The notes beneath the pieces are model-generated. The model had not been told where the DNA came from. It was given only the letters and a program-made list of their open reading frames with translations, and did no database searches. A program made the position numbers and the translations under genes. DNA of 64,000 nt from Microvirga sp. BSC39. Lineage in GTDB: Bacteria; Pseudomonadota; Alphaproteobacteria; Rhizobiales; Beijerinckiaceae. How positions within the stretch are numbered: the stretch's first letter is position 1; every line of letters begins with the position of its first letter. Of this stretch, positions 16,936 to 24,902 are shown in pieces. The stretch is from the NCBI RefSeq assembly GCF_000739015.1, contig NZ_JPUG01000071.1, positions 20,029 through 84,028 on the forward strand. Reading direction: 5' to 3'.

Positions 16936-17597
16936 ACCCAGTCGATCTTCGGCTCTACGGCATCATCGATCCGGAGCGGACCGGCGCCCGAGATCCCATC
17001 GAGCTAGTCCGGCAAGCTGTTGCCGGAGGCGCGACTCTCATCCAGTACAGGGACAAGCTTGGGGAGGGCCGCCGCCTTGTGAAACTGGCCCGCGCCCTGA
17101 AGGCGGCGCTGGAAGGAACCGGCGTACCGCTCCTGATCAACGACCGCGTCGACATCGCGCTGGCCGCAGGCACCGACGGCGTTCACCTCGGCCAGGACGA
17201 CATGCATCCCAACGATGCACGCGAGCTGCTCGGCCCACGTGCGATTATCGGATTGACGCTGAAGATGCCGGAGCAGGCTTATCAAATGGCGAACATGCCG
17301 GTCGATTACGGCTGCATTGGCGGTGTCTTTGCGACTGAGAGCAAGAACAACCCCGCTCCGTCCGTTGGCCTCGACGGGCTTCGCCAGATCCTCTCACGCG
17401 CCAGGCTCGCATACCGCGGGCCCGTCGGCGCCATTGCCGGAATCGATGCATCGAACGCGCAAGCTGTGATCGCGGCCGGTGCCGACGGCATCGCGGTGAT
17501 TTCGGCTCTCTTCATGGCAACCGATCCGCAGGCCGAAGCTCGAAGATTGCGAGGCATCGTGGATCAGGCCCTGACAGTCCGAGGAGGTGTTGCATGA
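16932..17597 (+). CDS. thiE: Thiamine-phosphate synthase ThiE
   Basis: The 221-residue TIM-barrel protein joins HMP-pyrophosphate to thiazole-phosphate to form thiamine phosphate. It has LYGIIDPERT, ATLIQYRDK, LINDRVDIALAAGTDGVHLGQDD and a CIGGVFATESKNN segment, with phosphate-binding GIDASNAQAVIAAGADGIAVISALF. Its start overlaps the thiM stop and its stop overlaps the thiD start, both as ATGA. Confidence 0.95.
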   Translation: MNPVDLRLYGIIDPERTGARDPIELVRQAVAGGATLIQYRDKLGEGRRLVKLARALKAALEGTGVPLLINDRVDIALAAGTDGVHLGQDDMHPNDARELLGPRAIIGLTLKMPEQAYQMANMPVDYGCIGGVFATESKNNPAPSVGLDGLRQILSRARLAYRGPVGAIAGIDASNAQAVIAAGADGIAVISALFMATDPQAEARRLRGIVDQALTVRGGVA

Positions 17598-18394
17598 CGG
17601 TGATTGCAGTCACCATCGCAGGCTCAGACTCGGGCGGCGGAGCCGGAATCCAGGCGGACCTCAAGACCTTTTCGGCTCTGGGCGTTTATGGCGCCAGCAT
17701 CATCACGGCACTCACCGCGCAGAACACCGTGGGGGTTCAGGGCATTCACGATGTGCCTCCTGATTTTGTAACAAAGCAGATCGATAGCGTCTTCTCCGAT
17801 CTGGAGGTCAGGGCGGTGAAGATCGGCATGCTCTCCCGACCCGCCGTCATTGAAGCTGTGGCAGAGGGACTCCAACGCTATAGCCAAACGAAGGTTATCC
17901 TCGATCCCGTGATGGTCGCGGCCAGTGGCGACCGGCTGCTCGCACCAGAGGCCGTCGACGCATTACGCCATGTGCTTCTTCCCAGGGCGCTGCTTGTCAC
18001 ACCCAACCTTCCCGAAGCCGCCGCCCTCCTCGACGAGCCGCAAGCCGAGGATGAACAAGCCATGTGCCGACAGGCCGAGCGGATCCTTGCCTTAGGTCCT
18101 AAAGCGGTTCTGGTAAAGGGCGGCCACGGCACAGGCCGTGAGAGCACGGACATTCTCATGGATGCGCAGGGTGTGCGATTTTTCTCAGCCCCCCGCACTG
18201 AGACGCGCAACACGCATGGCACCGGGTGCACCCTGTCGTCCGCCATCGCCGCCGGCCTCGCCAAGGGCCTTACGCCCACGGATGCTGTCGCGGCCGGCAA
18301 GGACTTCATCAGCGCCGCGATCGACGCTTCCACTCAACTTCACATTGGACACGGGCATGGGCCCGTGCATCACTTCCATGCCCATTGGTCCTAA
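17594..18394 (+). CDS. thiD: Hydroxymethylpyrimidine/phosphomethylpyrimidine kinase ThiD
   Basis: The 266-residue kinase phosphorylates HMP and HMP-phosphate. The N-terminus AVTIAGSDSGGGAGIQADL is the substrate-binding signature, followed by DPVMVAASGDRLL and the NTHGTGCTLSSAIAAGLAKG motif with the catalytic Asp/Cys region. It overlaps thiE by ATGA and runs 17 bases into the next reading frame, the TRAP binding protein, so that gene is probably co-translated. Confidence 0.95.
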   Translation: MTVIAVTIAGSDSGGGAGIQADLKTFSALGVYGASIITALTAQNTVGVQGIHDVPPDFVTKQIDSVFSDLEVRAVKIGMLSRPAVIEAVAEGLQRYSQTKVILDPVMVAASGDRLLAPEAVDALRHVLLPRALLVTPNLPEAAALLDEPQAEDEQAMCRQAERILALGPKAVLVKGGHGTGRESTDILMDAQGVRFFSAPRTETRNTHGTGCTLSSAIAAGLAKGLTPTDAVAAGKDFISAAIDASTQLHIGHGHGPVHHFHAHWS

Positions 18395-19469
18395 GCTCTC
18401 GCGCCGCGCGGCGCTCGGTGTCGGGGCTGCTGCTCTTGCCGCGCCGACCGTCAGCCGGGCCCAGACGGTTCGCTGGCGCATGGTCACATCGTGGCCGAAG
18501 AACCGCACTGGTCCTGGCGTCTCCGCCCAGAGGATCGTTGAGCGCATCATTGCCATGAGCGGCGGGCGGCTCCAGATCGACCTCTTCGCAGCAGGCGAGA
18601 TCGTGCCGCCCTTTGCTGTACTCGATGCCGTCTCGAACGGCACCGTTGAGATGGGTCACACGGCATCACTCTATTGGCAGGGCCGAATGCCAGCGGCTGG
18701 GTTCTTCACCAGTGTTCCTTTCGGTCTCGGCCCTATCGAGCATCAGGCCTGGATCGAGTTGCGGGATGGACAGGCGTTGTGGGACGAGCTTTACAAGCCT
18801 CATGGTATCCGCGCATTCCTCGCGGGCAACACGGGTCCCTCAATGGGGGGATGGTTTCGGCGCAAGCTGAACGGCCTCGACGATCTGCGCGGCATGCGAT
18901 TGCGTGTTCAGGGCTTGGGAGCCGAGGTTTATGCAAAGCTCGGGGCAGTGCCGATGACGGTTTCTGCCGGGGATCTCCTTCCAGCCCTTGAAAAGGGCTC
19001 CATCGATGCGGCGGAGTTTCTGGCACCCGCGACCGATCTGGAAACGGGTCTGCCCAAATACGCCCCCTTCTATTACGCTCCCGGCTTTAACAAGCCAAAT
19101 GGCGCAAGCGAACTCCTGATCTCGCTGAGGGTTTGGGAGACACTCAGCCCTGACCTTCGCAGCGTTGTCACGGAAGCCTGCCGGGCCGAGCATGCTCTTG
19201 GCTTGGCCGATGCGCACCAAACTAATGCGGCGGCCCTCACCGAGATCCTCGGTAAGTACCCGGTGACCCTGGAGGCTTTTCCCCGCTCTGTCTTGGAAGC
19301 GGCTCAAAAAGCTTCGTCCGAGCTTCTCACCGAGATTTCAGCCAGCTCTCCTCTCGCGGAGCGAATTGTCGGGAGTTACAGGAGCGCCCTGGAGGATCTG
19401 CGGGGTTGGTCGGCTCTCGCAGCCGACATGGCGCGAGCCAACACGCGCTTATCGCCGCCGACGCGGTGA
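18378..19469 (+). CDS. Orphan TRAP transporter substrate-binding protein in the thi operon
   Basis: The start is ATG 18378, giving 363 residues with a twin-arginine-type signal (LSRRAALGVGAAALAAPTVSRA). A longer frame to 18138 overlaps thiD and is not likely. The mature part matches DctP/TakP-like binding proteins: WRMVTSWPKNRTGPG, GRLQIDLFAAGEIVPPFAVLDAV and GLGAEVYAKLGAVPMTV. The membrane DctQ and DctM genes are absent beside it. The 17-base overlap with thiD and placement under the TPP riboswitch suggest a role in thiamine-precursor or keto-acid uptake, but the ligand is unproven. Confidence 0.88.
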   Translation: MPIGPKLSRRAALGVGAAALAAPTVSRAQTVRWRMVTSWPKNRTGPGVSAQRIVERIIAMSGGRLQIDLFAAGEIVPPFAVLDAVSNGTVEMGHTASLYWQGRMPAAGFFTSVPFGLGPIEHQAWIELRDGQALWDELYKPHGIRAFLAGNTGPSMGGWFRRKLNGLDDLRGMRLRVQGLGAEVYAKLGAVPMTVSAGDLLPALEKGSIDAAEFLAPATDLETGLPKYAPFYYAPGFNKPNGASELLISLRVWETLSPDLRSVVTEACRAEHALGLADAHQTNAAALTEILGKYPVTLEAFPRSVLEAAQKASSELLTEISASSPLAERIVGSYRSALEDLRGWSALAADMARANTRLSPPTR

Positions 19470-19521
19470 TGGGGAGCGGCAATGGCTTCCGGATCGGAGA
19501 GCAGCAAGGCCAGCTTGGGGT

Positions 19522-19610
19522 CACGCACTGACGATCCCCTCCCCCCTCAGGAACGTCCGCTGTTCCTGCCCTGAGTCGACATTCGTCTTACTTCCGAGAA
19601 GTGCCAGACG
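19522..19610 (+). repeat. Intergenic repeat, copy 2
   Basis: It carries the CACGCACTGACGATCCCCT core shared exactly with the copy at 8142-8228 and a tail CTTACTTCCGAGAAGTGCCAG that also resembles 48855-48880. It lies after the thi operon and just before an IS6 element, suggesting a dispersed non-coding repeat. Confidence 0.7.
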
Positions 19611-19698
19611 TTCACATTCCGGCCGCTCAACGAATGTCAGCTCTGACCAGCCAAGGCTGACCAAGGTCTTACATCGCAGATGTACCAGTTGCACATCT

Positions 19699-20523
19699 GG
19701 TTCTGTCGCAACTCTGGAACTGGAATAGCAGGACAGAAGCGAATCTCCCACGACTGTCATGCACCGAGTCGCTCGAACTGCTCAGCGATTGAGGGGTGCC
19801 GATTGCCGGGGTACTTCGGTTGCCCTTTGCGCATCATGTGCACCATTTCCATGCCGCTCAAGACCGCGAGCGCTGTTCATTGACTTGAACCCGAGCATTG
19901 GCCGGACACGTCTTTGGACGGCACGGTGATCCTTTTCGATCCGATTGTTCAAGTAGCGACTTTGCCGAATCCGGATCGGCTTCGACTCCCGTCGTGATCG
20001 CTCCTGCAGCCGGTTAGTCGTATCAAAGGATAGGATCGCCTCCCAGTTCGTCTGGCTGCCGTCGATGACGATCCGCTCAGACCAGCCATGCCGCTTGAGG
20101 GCTCGGCTCCGGGACCGTTTGGCGGCAGCCAGATTGCGCCGCTCGCTAAAGCAGAGTTCAACGGAGTCCCCATTGCTGGCGATAGCGCGGTAAAGGTACG
20201 TCCATCGGCCGCGCACCTTGATATAAGTCTCATCCACGTGCCATTTCCGGCTGACAGGTCGCTTGCGTCGAATGAACCGCTCGAGAAGCTCTGGTGAGTA
20301 GCGCACCACCCAGCGGCCCACCGTGGCCTGATCGACCGAGATGCCTCGCTCAGCCATCATCTCTTCGAGATCCCGCAGAATCAGGCTATAAGCGAGGTAC
20401 CACCGCACGCACACCAGGATGACGGATCGATCAACATGCCTACCCTTGAACACGCCGCCCTCCGTCCCTTAAGCCGGTAGAGCTGTAGCTGAAACTCTGA
20501 AACAAAGGATTTGCGACAGAGCT
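19699..20523 (-). mobile_element. IS6-family element with preserved ends
   Basis: Terminal inverted repeats are GGTTCTGTCGCAA at 19699-19711 and its partner (AGCTCTGTCGCAA read inward) at 20511-20523. The flanking 8-mers are GCACATCT (19691-19698) and GCAGATCT (20524-20531), identical at seven of eight positions, consistent with an 8-bp target duplication. The 825-bp length is right for IS6. The transposase inside is frameshifted. Confidence 0.85.
19757..20453 (-). pseudogene. IS6-family transposase with C-terminal frameshift
   Basis: The frame from ATG 20453 holds most of an IS6 transposase: VRWYLAYSLILRDLEEMM, the first catalytic Asp in KWHVDETYIKV, second in IVIDGSQTNW and Glu in NNRIEKDHRAVQRR. 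Near 19872 a +1 (or -2) shift changes the frame; the correct end (ALAVLSGMEMVHMMRKGQ to a TGA at 19757-19759) follows in another frame. The DDE triad itself is kept, so the damage is limited to the final 40 residues. It may be inactive or need frameshifting. Confidence 0.85.
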
Positions 20524-20571
20524 GCAGATCTTCTCTTCCACCTGCTCAAAGGTGAGGCCGAGTCCCATCGC

Positions 20572-21858
20572 TCACGGACCCGCTTCATCGTCCAGGAATG
20601 TCTCAAATAAATCCTCGTGGCCCATTTGGCCACCTTTGAGCATCACAAGCATCCCATCACGGGATGGGTCATCGCTCCGCGCCAAGCTGACCGCAACTCC
20701 ATTGCTGATCTGGCTATGATAGCCCAGACCCCAGTAGCCGAGATGATCGACAATCCGGCTCGATGTATCACCGCCGGCAACAGCCAGTCTCCGAACAGGA
20801 TGACGTTTGAGGACCTCGTCGACCAGGGAGGCGCTCGCGGTTGCGAGATCGGCCGTTACCGAATGAGGAACCTCGCCTGCCTCAGGAGCCGTCGAGAGCA
20901 TGACATGCTTACCCTGAGCCAACGCAGCCGCGGCTTCCTCGATGATCTGTTCTCGAGCTTCTGAACTCGAAAGAAGACCGTCGGCATCCACGGCCAAGCG
21001 CAAGTAGGATCGCGCGGCTGCCACCTGAACTCTCGTCGTGGGAGAAAGGCTCCCCACAAAGGCAAGCACAGGCCCATCGATAGACCTCAGCGGAGATCCC
21101 GCCTGCATTTCGCCATTCTCGAAGAAGGCTTGGGCGACGCTGCTAGGTCCCACCGCCAACAAGGGATGCTGCCGGCTTTCCGTTCGAAGCAAGCGGCCGA
21201 TGGCGTCTATATGCCTTGTATCCAGCACATCGAGTAGAATTGCGGATGCTGCTTTCGACAGACGCTGCCATTCGCCGGCAATGACTTCTGGATTGCCAGC
21301 CAGCACAGGCCAGTGAATCGCTCCTATGTCCTTCAAACCGAGGGCGGTGAGATGGTGCCGTAGATCGGCTTCAGTCATGGGTGTTGCAGGATGAACGCTC
21401 ATGGTCGGGTGACGATCGAGCCGGAAAACGCCTCCATCGGTGCCGAATGACGCAAACAGATTGGAGAATGCGCAGTATCGACCGAGGGATGGTTGACCGC
21501 CGATGATGGCAACGGTTTCATGGGCCGCGTATTGACGGAGGATCTCAGTCGCCACCGCGATGTTGCCTCGCGCCGACGCGCTATCGAAGGTCGAGCAGCA
21601 CTTGTAATGAAAGATGCGGACGCCGAGATCGCGAAAAAAAGCCCCGACGGGCGCTAGTTCGGCGTACATTTCAGCGGGGGCCATCGTGCGGCCTGCACCC
21701 GCGATACCAACAGCTTCGAGATCTTTGACGCGCGCCAGCTGCTGAGGCTCCGGAACCCGCAGGAAGAGAAAGGCTCGATGACCGAGGCGTGCCACAGTCG
21801 CGAGGGTATCCGTCGCGCCAGTAAAATCGTCTCCATACCACCCATAGGACGGTGTCAT
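20572..21858 (-). CDS. Four-carbon acid-sugar kinase family protein (DUF1537)
   Basis: The 428-residue protein has the DUF1537 N-terminal substrate domain beginning YGWYGDDFTGATDTLATVA and a C-terminal nucleotide-binding domain with LAVAGGDTSSRIVDHLG and MLKGGQMGHEDLFE. Family members phosphorylate aldonic or keto-acid sugars such as erythronate, threonate and 3-oxo-isoapionate. It lies 14 bp after a RuBisCO-like gene on the same strand. That pair resembles OiaK-OiaX of isoapionate breakdown, but no oxidising enzyme for apionate is present nearby, so the exact substrate stays open. Confidence 0.9.
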   Translation of the reverse strand: MTPSYGWYGDDFTGATDTLATVARLGHRAFLFLRVPEPQQLARVKDLEAVGIAGAGRTMAPAEMYAELAPVGAFFRDLGVRIFHYKCCSTFDSASARGNIAVATEILRQYAAHETVAIIGGQPSLGRYCAFSNLFASFGTDGGVFRLDRHPTMSVHPATPMTEADLRHHLTALGLKDIGAIHWPVLAGNPEVIAGEWQRLSKAASAILLDVLDTRHIDAIGRLLRTESRQHPLLAVGPSSVAQAFFENGEMQAGSPLRSIDGPVLAFVGSLSPTTRVQVAAARSYLRLAVDADGLLSSSEAREQIIEEAAAALAQGKHVMLSTAPEAGEVPHSVTADLATASASLVDEVLKRHPVRRLAVAGGDTSSRIVDHLGYWGLGYHSQISNGVAVSLARSDDPSRDGMLVMLKGGQMGHEDLFETFLDDEAGP

Positions 21859-21872
21859 GGCAGCTGCATCCC

Positions 21873-23138
21873 TTAATGCTTTGAGAAGAAGCCGAGCGCA
21901 TCCGCAAGTGCGCGATGCTTGATACGTGCGCCCTCAACGCTTTCGCCAGCCTCCGCAGCCCGCCAGGCCTCACGAATGCTCGCGACGCCTTCCGCTGGCC
22001 CGCCTGGATGAGCCATGATCCCACCGCCTGCCATAAAGAGAAGGTCGGACGTGTTCACGGCCCGATAGGTCTGCTCGACCGTTCCAGCCCATTGACCAGA
22101 AGAAAAAGCCGGCATGACCCGATCCTCCACCTCACAGAGCGATGTCAAACAATCCTTCGCGCTCTCCACCACTTCATCATCGGCTTGAGCGAACTTACCC
22201 GCTAAGCCATGGACATGCATGTGATCGACGCCGGCGAGGCGCCAGAGCGTCTGGTAAGCATGGAAGCCGATACCCAGCGCTGGATGGCGCGAGAACGCGC
22301 CATAGCCATTACGGTGGCCATGAATTACCAGATCGCTGCTGCCCCGCAGGGTCTCGATACTAGAGAATCCGCACCAGTTCAGGCTGGCCATGACACATGT
22401 TCCACCCTCTCTCGCCACCAAGTCCGCATGCCGTCGCATAGCATCCGTCTCGTCGGTGATGTTGAAGGCGACGATGACATGCTTCCCGGTTCGATCCTGG
22501 TGCCGACGCACAGCAGCCATGACGGCTGGAATGCGGGTCGACAGGGGCGCGTGGACCGGATTGGCTGCAATCTCATCATCTTTGATGAAATCCAGCCCGG
22601 CGTCGCACAGGCGTTCCACCAGCGACGCAATCTCCTCGGAACGAAGTCCAACATTCGGTTTGACGATCGATCCAATCAGTGCACCATGAGCAACCCCGGT
22701 CAGGCGTCGTGTTCCCTTGACGCCATGCTTCGGCAGAGAATATTGTTTTCGGTAGGCGCCGGGTAGCTTAAGGGCTTCGAGCCGCAGGCCGGTCACCTCG
22801 CCGAGATCGAAGAGGTTGCCGGCTACAGTCGCGGCAAGCGTCGACAAATTAACCCCGACATTCGCGACCGGAAAACGCACGACCACCTCGCCACGGCGCG
22901 AGGGGGCCGATAAGCCCTTGCGGTCAAGCCAGGAGCTGCGGACGGAGGGCTGTGCGACCTCACCCAGATCCCGGATCGCGATGACATGAGCACGGGCCCG
23001 CTCGCGCAGTTCGTCGGTCTCGCCCTCGACTCGGGTGAAGGTTCCGCAGGATTGTTCGCCTGCCATCACCTCGGCCACAGCCTCAAGCGGCAGGGGCGTT
23101 TCGACCAGATAGGTGGCCTCGTAATGTGCTTCCGCCAT
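21873..23138 (-). CDS. RuBisCO-like protein (type IV)
   Basis: The roughly 421-residue protein is a RuBisCO large-subunit relative lacking the carboxylase context. The segment LDFIKDDEIAA retains the Lys-Asp-Asp-Glu metal-site motif, SIVKPNVGLR the loop with the base Lys, HVHGLAGKF the His, FSSGQWAGTVEQ the phosphate region and FMAGGGIMAHPGG the second phosphate loop. Such proteins act as enolases, isomerases or transcarboxylase/decarboxylases; next to a DUF1537 kinase the best-known parallel is OiaX/XacX (phosphorylated oxo-isoapionate). The start is placed at ATG 23138; an upstream TTG at 23150 overlaps the VOC stop. Confidence 0.9.
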   Translation of the reverse strand: MAEAHYEATYLVETPLPLEAVAEVMAGEQSCGTFTRVEGETDELRERARAHVIAIRDLGEVAQPSVRSSWLDRKGLSAPSRRGEVVVRFPVANVGVNLSTLAATVAGNLFDLGEVTGLRLEALKLPGAYRKQYSLPKHGVKGTRRLTGVAHGALIGSIVKPNVGLRSEEIASLVERLCDAGLDFIKDDEIAANPVHAPLSTRIPAVMAAVRRHQDRTGKHVIVAFNITDETDAMRRHADLVAREGGTCVMASLNWCGFSSIETLRGSSDLVIHGHRNGYGAFSRHPALGIGFHAYQTLWRLAGVDHMHVHGLAGKFAQADDEVVESAKDCLTSLCEVEDRVMPAFSSGQWAGTVEQTYRAVNTSDLLFMAGGGIMAHPGGPAEGVASIREAWRAAEAGESVEGARIKHRALADALGFFSKH

Positions 23139-23146
23139 GAGGGACC

Positions 23147-23686
23147 TCAAAGCCGGGAAAGATCAGGGAATGGCCGGACCGGTTCGCGTCCGTCCCACCC
23201 TTCAGATGCCTCCCTGATCAGCTGAAACATCTTGCCCTTCGGCCCGGCGACTTCCGACAGCTCGATGACTGTGCCGGGATGGTACTCGGTGTCGAAATAG
23301 ACGAAGCGTCCGCGCTCGCCGACCTCACCGCTCATCACTGGAACGAAGCCCTGCGTCATCAGCCGCTCCAGATCGGCATCGTAACTCTCGGTCCAGTAGG
23401 CTACATGCTGCAGGCCTGTGTGACCGGCTTGCTTGAAGTCGCGGTACATAGAGGGAGCATCGTTGCGGGTCTGAATAAGCTCGATCTGGAGCGGGCCGGA
23501 ATTGGCGAGCGCCACGGAATTATGCGGTCGATAGGTCTCACCCCTATACATGTAGTTCTCGATCGGAACTTGTTCCTTATAGAAGAAAGGTCCCACGCCG
23601 AGAACGCGCGACCAATAGTCCATGGCGGCCTCAATGTCGTCGACGACATAGCCGGCCTGCCTGATTTCTCCGAAAAATCGGCTCAT
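23147..23686 (-). CDS. VOC-superfamily (glyoxalase-like) protein
   Basis: The 179-residue protein begins with the typical VOC strand and helix FFGEIRQAGYVVDDIEAAMDYWSRVLGVGPF, with a second module holding HTGLQHVAYWTESYDADLERL and VIELSEVAGPKGKMF. His and Glu candidates for metal binding are HVAYW and IELSE. VOC proteins include glyoxalases, epimerases and dioxygenases. Its stop touches the RuBisCO-like gene and it is preceded by the DctP gene, so it is part of the acid-sugar operon, possibly as an epimerase or lyase. Confidence 0.88.
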   Translation of the reverse strand: MSRFFGEIRQAGYVVDDIEAAMDYWSRVLGVGPFFYKEQVPIENYMYRGETYRPHNSVALANSGPLQIELIQTRNDAPSMYRDFKQAGHTGLQHVAYWTESYDADLERLMTQGFVPVMSGEVGERGRFVYFDTEYHPGTVIELSEVAGPKGKMFQLIREASEGWDGREPVRPFPDLSRL

Positions 23687-23780
23687 ACCTTACCTGCATA
23701 TCTGATGAGGGCGCGGCTTACTTATCCGCGCCCGAGGAAGATGAAGATCCGATGCTTTCCGTCGGATCGCACGACAAGGG

Positions 23781-24797
23781 TTAGGCGAGCGTTCCAACGA
23801 CGCTCTCAAGATGGCTCCAGGCTTCTGGGCCGAACTTCTGCTTCCATTCCCTGTAGAACCCGGCTTCTCGCAGTTTCGCACGGAAGCTTTCCGTCTCGCA
23901 CTGGTTGAACGACAGCCCCTTGCTCTGGAGATCCGCCTGCACTGACTCGTTGAGAGTCTTGATGTCTTGCCTCTGCTTCAGACCCGCCTCGTTGATGGCA
24001 CGTGAGACGATCTCCTGCACCTCTCCCGGCATTCCCGCCCACTGGCGCCCGTTGGCGATGAACCAGTAGCCGTCCCAGATGTGGTTGGTGAGCGCGCAGG
24101 AGGATTGCACCTCGTAGAGCTTCGCCACCTGGATAATCGGCAGCGGGTTCTCCTGTGCGTCGACCACTTTGGTCTGGAGGGCGGTGTAAACCTCGCTGAA
24201 CTGCAGGCTGGCCGGCGCAGCGCCAAGACCGGAGAACATCGAGATGCTGATCGGGCTCACCGGAACCCGGATCTTCAAGCCCTTCATCGAATCGGCGCTC
24301 TGAATCGGCGTACCGCTCGTGGTCATCTGGCGGAAGCCGTTGTCCCACATGGTTTCCAGCGCGTGCAACCGGGAGTCGGCAATCGCCTTGCGTACGAAGC
24401 CACCAACGGGGCCATCCATAGCAGCCCAGACCTGATTGTAGTCTTTGAACGCGAAGCCCACAGCGTTGATCGCCGCGACCGGAACAAGGGTCGCGATCAC
24501 CAGCGCCGAAGGGGTGAAGAAGGTCAGAGCGCCGTTGCGCACCTGGGAGAGCATATCCGTATCGCCGCCAAGCTGGTTGGCAGGGAATATCAGCATCTCA
24601 ACGCGCCCGTTCGTCTCCTTGGCGATCCTGTCAGCAGCTTCCTTGGCCCGGATGTTCAGAGGATGGCTGAGCGGCAGGTTGTTGCCATAGCGCAGCGTAA
24701 TCTCGGCTGCATGAGCGTAGCGTGGAATCGAGAAGAGGCTAACGGCGGCCGGAGCAGCTCCGATGCCTTTGAGAAGCGTCCTTCGGCTGATGGTCAT
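23781..24797 (-). CDS. TRAP transporter substrate-binding protein (DctP), acid-sugar cluster
   Basis: Starting at ATG 24797 the protein has 338 residues with a twin-arginine-like signal (TISRRTLLKGIGAAPAAVSLF, ending YAHA). A longer frame to 24857 runs into the promoter region and is unlikely. Conserved TRAP binding signals are NGRVEMLIFPANQLGG, GLKIRVPVSP (Arg that salt-bridges a carboxylate ligand) and NPLPIIQVAKLYEVQ. It is about half identical by eye to the second DctP in this window (37946-38965). The partner membrane gene, DctQM, lies beyond the divergent LacI gene at 26022. Confidence 0.92.
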   Translation of the reverse strand: MTISRRTLLKGIGAAPAAVSLFSIPRYAHAAEITLRYGNNLPLSHPLNIRAKEAADRIAKETNGRVEMLIFPANQLGGDTDMLSQVRNGALTFFTPSALVIATLVPVAAINAVGFAFKDYNQVWAAMDGPVGGFVRKAIADSRLHALETMWDNGFRQMTTSGTPIQSADSMKGLKIRVPVSPISISMFSGLGAAPASLQFSEVYTALQTKVVDAQENPLPIIQVAKLYEVQSSCALTNHIWDGYWFIANGRQWAGMPGEVQEIVSRAINEAGLKQRQDIKTLNESVQADLQSKGLSFNQCETESFRAKLREAGFYREWKQKFGPEAWSHLESVVGTLA

Positions 24798-24866
24798 GGC
24801 GTCATTTCTCCCGAAAAGATGTTTTGCTCTTTCCGAGTGAAAAAATCCGTCATACAAATGATGCGG

Positions 24867-24897
24867 TCAAATCATAATTTTGATGTACTTTGATGTA
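24867..24897. promoter_or_regulatory. Candidate LacI operators between DctP and LacI genes
   Basis: TCAAATCATAATTTTGA (24867-24883) has 5-bp inverted ends around a 7-nt centre. Overlapping it, TTTGATGTA occurs twice as direct repeats (24879-24887 and 24889-24897) exactly 10 bp apart, one helical turn. Being in the intergenic space between divergent genes they suit a regulator site; binding is untested. Confidence 0.45.
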
Positions 24898-24902
24898 ACA
24901 AC

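Noticed and set aside
18138..18377. N-terminal extension of the TRAP binding protein
   Set aside because: It overlaps thiD and is Arg/Pro rich; the signal peptide begins after ATG 18378.
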